The notes below the pieces were generated by a model. It was given only the letters and a program-made list of their open reading frames with translations, ran no database searches and was not told the DNA's origin. From positions 434,001 to 498,000 of the forward strand of contig CBDHHN010000001.1 in the NCBI GenBank assembly GCA_965263455.1: a stretch of 64,000 nucleotides of DNA, given 5' to 3'. Source of the DNA: CADEDH01 sp965263455 (GTDB lineage Bacteria; Actinomycetota; Acidimicrobiia; Acidimicrobiales; SZUA-35). Both the position numbers and the translations under genes were made by a program. Positions 60,017-64,000 of the stretch are shown in pieces. Positions within the stretch are counted from its first letter, which is position 1, and every line of letters begins with the position of its first letter.

Positions 60017-61017
60017 CGCGCCTCCCCCACCTGCGCGTTCTCCGGCGCACGCACCGCGACCGGTGCCCGATCGGCCCGCCTTCGGGGGTCGGCTGCGGCG
60101 CCCACGACATCGGCGAGGTACAGCGCGGCGAGCACCACCCCGGTCAGCAGCAACCCGATCGCCTCCACGACTGTCACGTCGCGAGCGGCGAGTTGGTCGA
60201 CGAGGGCCGCGCCGACACCTGGATAGCCGAAGAGTCGCTCGACGACGATGGCCCCTCCGACTGCGTACGGCACGAGCGAGGCGAGTACCTGAGCGACCGG
60301 GGCGACGACCGTCGGGAGCAGGTGACGGAGGATCACCCGGTGCTCGGGTAGGCCCGCGAGCACCGCCGCGTCGACGTGAGGTGTGACCGCGGCATCGGCC
60401 ACGACGGCACGGATCAAACGAGCGCCGAACGATCCGCCGACGAGGGCGAGCGTCGCGGCGGGGAGAACCAGGATGATCGGGTCGTCGAGTGGCGACTCGC
60501 CGACCGGAACGAGCGACACCGAGGGGAACAGATCGATCCACGTCGCGAAGACCACGATCAGCAGCCCACCCATCACGAAATCCGGCACCGAGGCGACGGT
60601 CGAGGTCGCGGTGGTGGTGAGACGATCGGCTCGCCCACCCGGGTTCCGACCTCCGAGTACACCGAGCCCGACCGCGACCAGCGCCATCCAGCTGAAGGCG
60701 ACGGCGCCCAGGATGAGCGAATTGCGGGCCGGCGTTTCGATCACCGACCACACCGGTCGTTGGGAAACGACCGATGTCCCGAGGTCGCCCTGCACGACCC
60801 CGCCGATCCACGACGAGTATCGGCTGACGACGCCCTCGTCGAGACGAAGGTCAGCCCGGAGGGCATCGACCCGCTCAGGTGTGGCGTTCTGTCCGAGGAT
60901 GGTCGTTGCGGCGTCCCCCGGCAGCAGCTCGACCGCGGCGAAGAGCACCATGCTCACGAGCAGGGCGACTGCGAGGGTCGCCACCGCCCGAATCGCGGCG
61001 AACCGCGCCAGGGTCAC
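60013..61017 (-). CDS. DppB/NikB-type ABC permease
   Basis: 334 residues from GTG 61017, eight bases after the binding-protein gene. The N-terminal helix ATLAVALLVSMVLFAAVELL and LPGDAATTILGQNATPERVD block are family standard. The coupling loop AVLAGLPEHRVILRHLLPTV and GGAIVVERLFGYPGVGAALV near the end are intact. The last 30 residues are an Arg-rich cytoplasmic tail. Confidence 0.92.
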   Translation of the reverse strand: MTLARFAAIRAVATLAVALLVSMVLFAAVELLPGDAATTILGQNATPERVDALRADLRLDEGVVSRYSSWIGGVVQGDLGTSVVSQRPVWSVIETPARNSLILGAVAFSWMALVAVGLGVLGGRNPGGRADRLTTTATSTVASVPDFVMGGLLIVVFATWIDLFPSVSLVPVGESPLDDPIILVLPAATLALVGGSFGARLIRAVVADAAVTPHVDAAVLAGLPEHRVILRHLLPTVVAPVAQVLASLVPYAVGGAIVVERLFGYPGVGAALVDQLAARDVTVVEAIGLLLTGVVLAALYLADVVGAAADPRRRADRAPVAVRAPENAQVGEAR

Positions 61018-61024
61018 GGCCGGG

Positions 61025-62623
61025 TCAGCCGAACGTGGCGTCGTTGAAGACCGGAACCGACTGGCTGAGATCGAGCCCGTTGAGGGTGTCGACCGCCGCC
61101 TCGATCTGATCCTCGAAGCCCCAGACGAGCCATCCTTCATCGTCGTGCACGGTCCGCAGCAGCTCCGTCAGCTGCGCGGTACGGCTCTCGGTGTCGAGGT
61201 CCGAGAGCGCCGCGGCGAGCGCCGCGTCGTAGTCCGCATCGAACGAGCCGAAGACGTTGAAGGCAGCGCCGGAGCCGGTGTAGCTCGAGAGGAGCGTCGC
61301 GGCGGGCCGGTTGATGAAGTAGAAGGACTGGCAGGGCGTCGTCAGGACCTGTGCGAAGTCGTTGAAGTAGGTGAGCGGATCACCGACGTCGACCGTCGCC
61401 GTGACACCGCATTCGGCCAGCTGCTGGGCGTACAGCTCAGCGGAGGCGACGATGCCGGGCACGAAGTCGGCGGCTCGGATGGTGAATTCGGTGACCCCTG
61501 CCTCCGCGAACAGCTCGGTCGCCCGTGCGACGTCTCGCTCCCGCTGCGGCAGATCGACCGGATAGCCGGCGAACCCCCGGCTGGGCATGTCGTTCCCGAG
61601 CTCGGCGTTGCCGAAGGCGACGACGTCGATGAGCTGCTGACGATCGACCGCCAGCTTGCACGCCTCGATCACCGACGGGTTGTCGAACGGCGCCTGCGTC
61701 CGGTTGAAGGCAAAGCAGCGGATGGTCGAGTTGAGCGAACCACCGCGGATGACGCTGACCCCGTCGGCCGCGCCGAGGGTCTCTGCCGCGGCCGCATCGA
61801 GCGAACCTGCGTACTCGATCTCGCCGCTGGTGAGCGCCCGCGCCCGGGTTGCGGCATCGGCGATACCGGTGAACTCGATGCGCTCGATCGAGGGCGCACC
61901 GCCCCAGTAGTCGGGGTTCCGGACGACCGAGACGCCCACACCCGGTTCGTAGCTCTCGAGCATGAACGGCCCCGATCCGACGTTGTTCCCGAAGTCGGTG
62001 AACCCTGCGGGGACGATGATCGACAGCTGACCGAGGATCGACTCGACCAGGTCGGCACGAGGCACCGCCATGGGAACACGGACGGTGCGGTCATCGAGCG
62101 CTTCGAGGTTGGCGAGATCGATCAAGGCGAAGAACTGCCCGTAGTTCGGGGATGCGCCGTAGAGGCCGAGGCTGTACACGACGTCGGCGGCCGTCACGGG
62201 CGACCCGTCATGCCACGTCACGCCCTCGCGGATCACGATCGTCCACTCGCTGCCGTCGCCGTTCGGCTCGATCGATTCGGCGAGGGACAGCTCGAACGTG
62301 TCGCCCTTGAGCAGGACGAGTGAGTCGTGGATGGCGAACAAGGCGGCGAAGTCCATCAGCCCAGTGACCGTGGTCGGGTCGAGTGAGTCGGTGGGTGCCG
62401 CCAACAGGCCGACCCGAACCGTTCCGCCATCGACCTCGATGACCTCGTCTGGTTCGGCAGCGGGCTCGCTCGCTGACGACGAGGCCGAGCTCGAGCTGGA
62501 CCCCTCGTCGGTCGCGGTCGTGCCGTTGTCGGTGTCGTCGTCGCTGCTGCAGGCGGCGAGGCCGCCCCCGGCCAGGATCGCTGCGAGCGCCGAGCCCCGC
62601 TGGATGAATTGCCGTCGGTCCAT
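61025..62623 (-). CDS. Family 5 (Dpp/Opp/Nik-type) solute-binding Tat lipoprotein
   Basis: 532 residues. The N-terminus MDRRQFIQRGSALAAILAGG carries a twin-arginine motif (RRQFIQ) followed by lipobox LAAC (Cys25), so it is exported folded and anchored. An acidic/Ser linker (to about residue 60) precedes the SBP_bac_5 domain (SLDPTTVTGLMDFAALFAIH, EGVTWHDGSPVTAADVVYSL, GSGPFMLESYEPG). First gene of a transport operon behind a perfect Fur-like palindrome. The ligand may be a metallophore rather than a peptide (inference from context). Confidence 0.92.
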   Translation of the reverse strand: MDRRQFIQRGSALAAILAGGGLAACSSDDDTDNGTTATDEGSSSSSASSSASEPAAEPDEVIEVDGGTVRVGLLAAPTDSLDPTTVTGLMDFAALFAIHDSLVLLKGDTFELSLAESIEPNGDGSEWTIVIREGVTWHDGSPVTAADVVYSLGLYGASPNYGQFFALIDLANLEALDDRTVRVPMAVPRADLVESILGQLSIIVPAGFTDFGNNVGSGPFMLESYEPGVGVSVVRNPDYWGGAPSIERIEFTGIADAATRARALTSGEIEYAGSLDAAAAETLGAADGVSVIRGGSLNSTIRCFAFNRTQAPFDNPSVIEACKLAVDRQQLIDVVAFGNAELGNDMPSRGFAGYPVDLPQRERDVARATELFAEAGVTEFTIRAADFVPGIVASAELYAQQLAECGVTATVDVGDPLTYFNDFAQVLTTPCQSFYFINRPAATLLSSYTGSGAAFNVFGSFDADYDAALAAALSDLDTESRTAQLTELLRTVHDDEGWLVWGFEDQIEAAVDTLNGLDLSQSVPVFNDATFG

Positions 62624-62662
62624 GTCGTCTCCCTCTCCGAGCGGGTACGGTACCCAGCAACC

Positions 62663-62675
62663 GAGAATGATTCTC
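62663..62675. promoter_or_regulatory. Fur-box-like sequence 2
   Basis: GAGAAT-G-ATTCTC, a perfect 13-base palindrome in the 146-base divergent region between the Tat binding protein and the MFS gene. It sits 40-52 bases from the binding-protein ATG. Resembles the core of Fur 7-1-7 boxes; its near copy precedes the FecB-like gene. Confidence 0.75.
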
Positions 62676-62769
62676 AGATATCGGCGACCCTACCCTCTCC
62701 CGTTAGGGTTGCCACCACCGATCGCGACCAGCTCATCGGTCAGCCCGCCCAGCCGACCGAGACCGAGAC

Positions 62770-64000
62770 ATGCCCCGACTCGAGCGCAACCTCCGCCTGT
62801 ACGGCTGGCATCAAGCCCTCGCCGGAACGCTCTTCTGGATGCCGACGGTCGTACTCTTCCTGACCGAGCAGGTCGGCCTGACGACCGCGCTGGCGGTGCA
62901 GTCCGCCTACTACTTCGCCGTCGTCGTGCTCGAACTTCCCTCCGGCTGGCTGAGCGATCGCCTCGGGCGCGTGATCGCGCTTCGGATCGTGGCCCTGACG
63001 TGGATAGCCGCGCACGTGCTCTTCGCATGGTCGCCGGGCTCAGCCGGGCTCATCGTCGCCCAGGTGCTGTTGGCGGCCGGCTATGCATTCCTCTCCGGCA
63101 CCGATGTGACGTTCCACTACGACACACTCGAGGCGCTCGGCCGGGAGGACGAGTTCGAGGAGCGAGAGGCGGCCGCTCGCCAACACCTCCTGCTGGTGAC
63201 GGCGTCCTCCGCACTGGTTGGGGGCGCGCTCGGCACGATCGACCTTCGCCTGCCGTTCCTCGCTTCGGCCGCCTTCGCAGCTGTACAGGGCGCGACCACG
63301 CTTCGGATGACCGAGCCCGGCGCGACCGGTGCTGGACCCGCTCCCGACGAGGTGACATCACGCACGGTCTTCGGGTACCTCCGGCGGCTCCCCTGCTCTG
63401 GTTGGCCCTCTTCATCGCCGCCCAGGTCATCGCCGTTCATCTCATCGCCGACCTGGCCGGGCCCTACCTGGCCGAGGCGTCGGGGAATGCGTGATCGGAT
63501 CCGGGCGACGCCGCGTTCGCAACGGGGGCGACCGCCGCTGCCGCCGCACTGACCGGCGCGTTCGTCGTGCGACAGATACCCGGCCTGCGCGACCGGATCG
63601 GAGCGGCGGGGGCGCTCCTTGGAGCGGCGGCCGTCCCACTGGTCATTCTCGCCACGATGGCGGCCGTGACGAGTCTCTGGGTGGTCCCGATGCACACGCT
63701 CCGGGGCCTCCCCACGGCTGCTCTGGCCGTGCTCGCCCCCGCACTGGTGGGCCGCTATGTGGCCCGTCGGCACCGCGCCAGCTATCTCTCGTTGGCCAGC
63801 CTCGGCGGCCGGCTCGGGTTCGGCGCCGTACTGTTCGCGCTCGGGTCAGACCCATGCCTCAGCCTGGACAACGAGCCTGTCGATCGGCGCCACCTTCGTG
63901 GGCGGGTTGTGGCTGGTGACTGCAGTGCTGCAACGACTTGCGGTCGACGCCGGCGACTTCGCGCCGGGAGCCGTCGAGCTCGAAACCAGCGTGCATCGCC
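62770..64000 (+). pseudogene. YbtX-like MFS transporter, frame-disrupted and cut by window end
   Basis: From ATG 62770 about 205 residues read as the first half of a major facilitator (MPTVVLFLTEQVGLTTALAV, LPSGWLSDRLGRVIALRIVA with the DRxGR loop, FHYDTLEALGREDEFEERE). Near 63390, in a C run, the frame shifts; the next frame continues LLWLALFIAAQVIAVHLIAD. An in-frame TGA at 63492-63494 follows, the same frame goes on (AALTGAFVVRQIPGL, VPMHTLRGLPTAALAVLAP), and a further shift near 63865 restores SIGATFVGGLWLVTAVLQRL. Three lesions in 500 bases mean a pseudogene or assembly/sequencing errors. Context suggests siderophore export or import. Confidence 0.75.

Overview
The window is uniformly GC-rich, gene-dense DNA typical of an actinobacterium. 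It carries many TetR and LacI regulators, several cytochrome P450s, an F420-type luciferase-like oxidoreductase, GTG starts, ATGA/GTGA stop-start overlaps and apparently leaderless promoters. Gene content suggests an environmental actinobacterium; a relative of the Acidimicrobiia is my guess, not something the sequence proves. No rRNA, tRNA or CRISPR array was seen.

1-6.65 kb (minus strand) is one six-gene operon: solute-binding lipoprotein, ATPase, double-length permease, PP2C-like phosphatase, endonuclease/exonuclease/phosphatase-fold enzyme and a LacI regulator cut by the window edge. Two LacI-type palindromes precede the first gene. 6.8-15.1 kb holds a 2H phosphoesterase-like protein, a MOSC protein, a cupin, a P450, a short-chain dehydrogenase, a thiolase and a molybdopterin oxidoreductase. 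15.4-19.0 kb is a translationally coupled response regulator / histidine kinase / multicopper oxidase operon. It is followed by an HDAC-like deacetylase, a second dehydrogenase, a TetR-P450 pair, and an allene-oxide-cyclase-like / patatin / membrane-protein operon divergent from another TetR.

26-30 kb is a scar-rich junction: a decayed NarL-type response regulator, a MazEF-type toxin-antitoxin pair, a dispersed repeat, an unidentified gene fragment, DinB and GNAT proteins and a P450 tail. 29.9-46.1 kb is an aromatic-catabolism island resembling the 4-hydroxyphenylacetate/homoprotocatechuate meta-cleavage route: HpaB-like hydroxylase, extradiol-type dioxygenase, semialdehyde dehydrogenase, HpaH-like hydratase and HpaI-like aldolase, plus a FAD monooxygenase, a lone molybdenum hydroxylase large subunit, RraA-like, RidA, a PhyH dioxygenase and two TetR regulators. 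Six copies of a TGA-N6-TCA element lie at its promoters, and two KstR2-like palindromes lie in two of its divergent intergenic regions.

46.1-49.7 kb is mobile and degenerate: a LivF remnant, a gene start cut by an insertion sequence, a Phd/VapC pair, small ORFs and more copies of the dispersed repeat, two of which (at 49.5 and 53.8 kb) directly follow a LexA-like palindrome. 49.7-64 kb is devoted to iron or metallophore transport. One unit is a FecBCDE-type system. The other is a Dpp/Opp-type system with a fused double ATPase, two exporter-fold (YbtPQ/IrtAB-like) half transporters and a divergent YbtX-like MFS gene interrupted by two frameshifts and a stop. Both units begin behind a Fur-box-like sequence.
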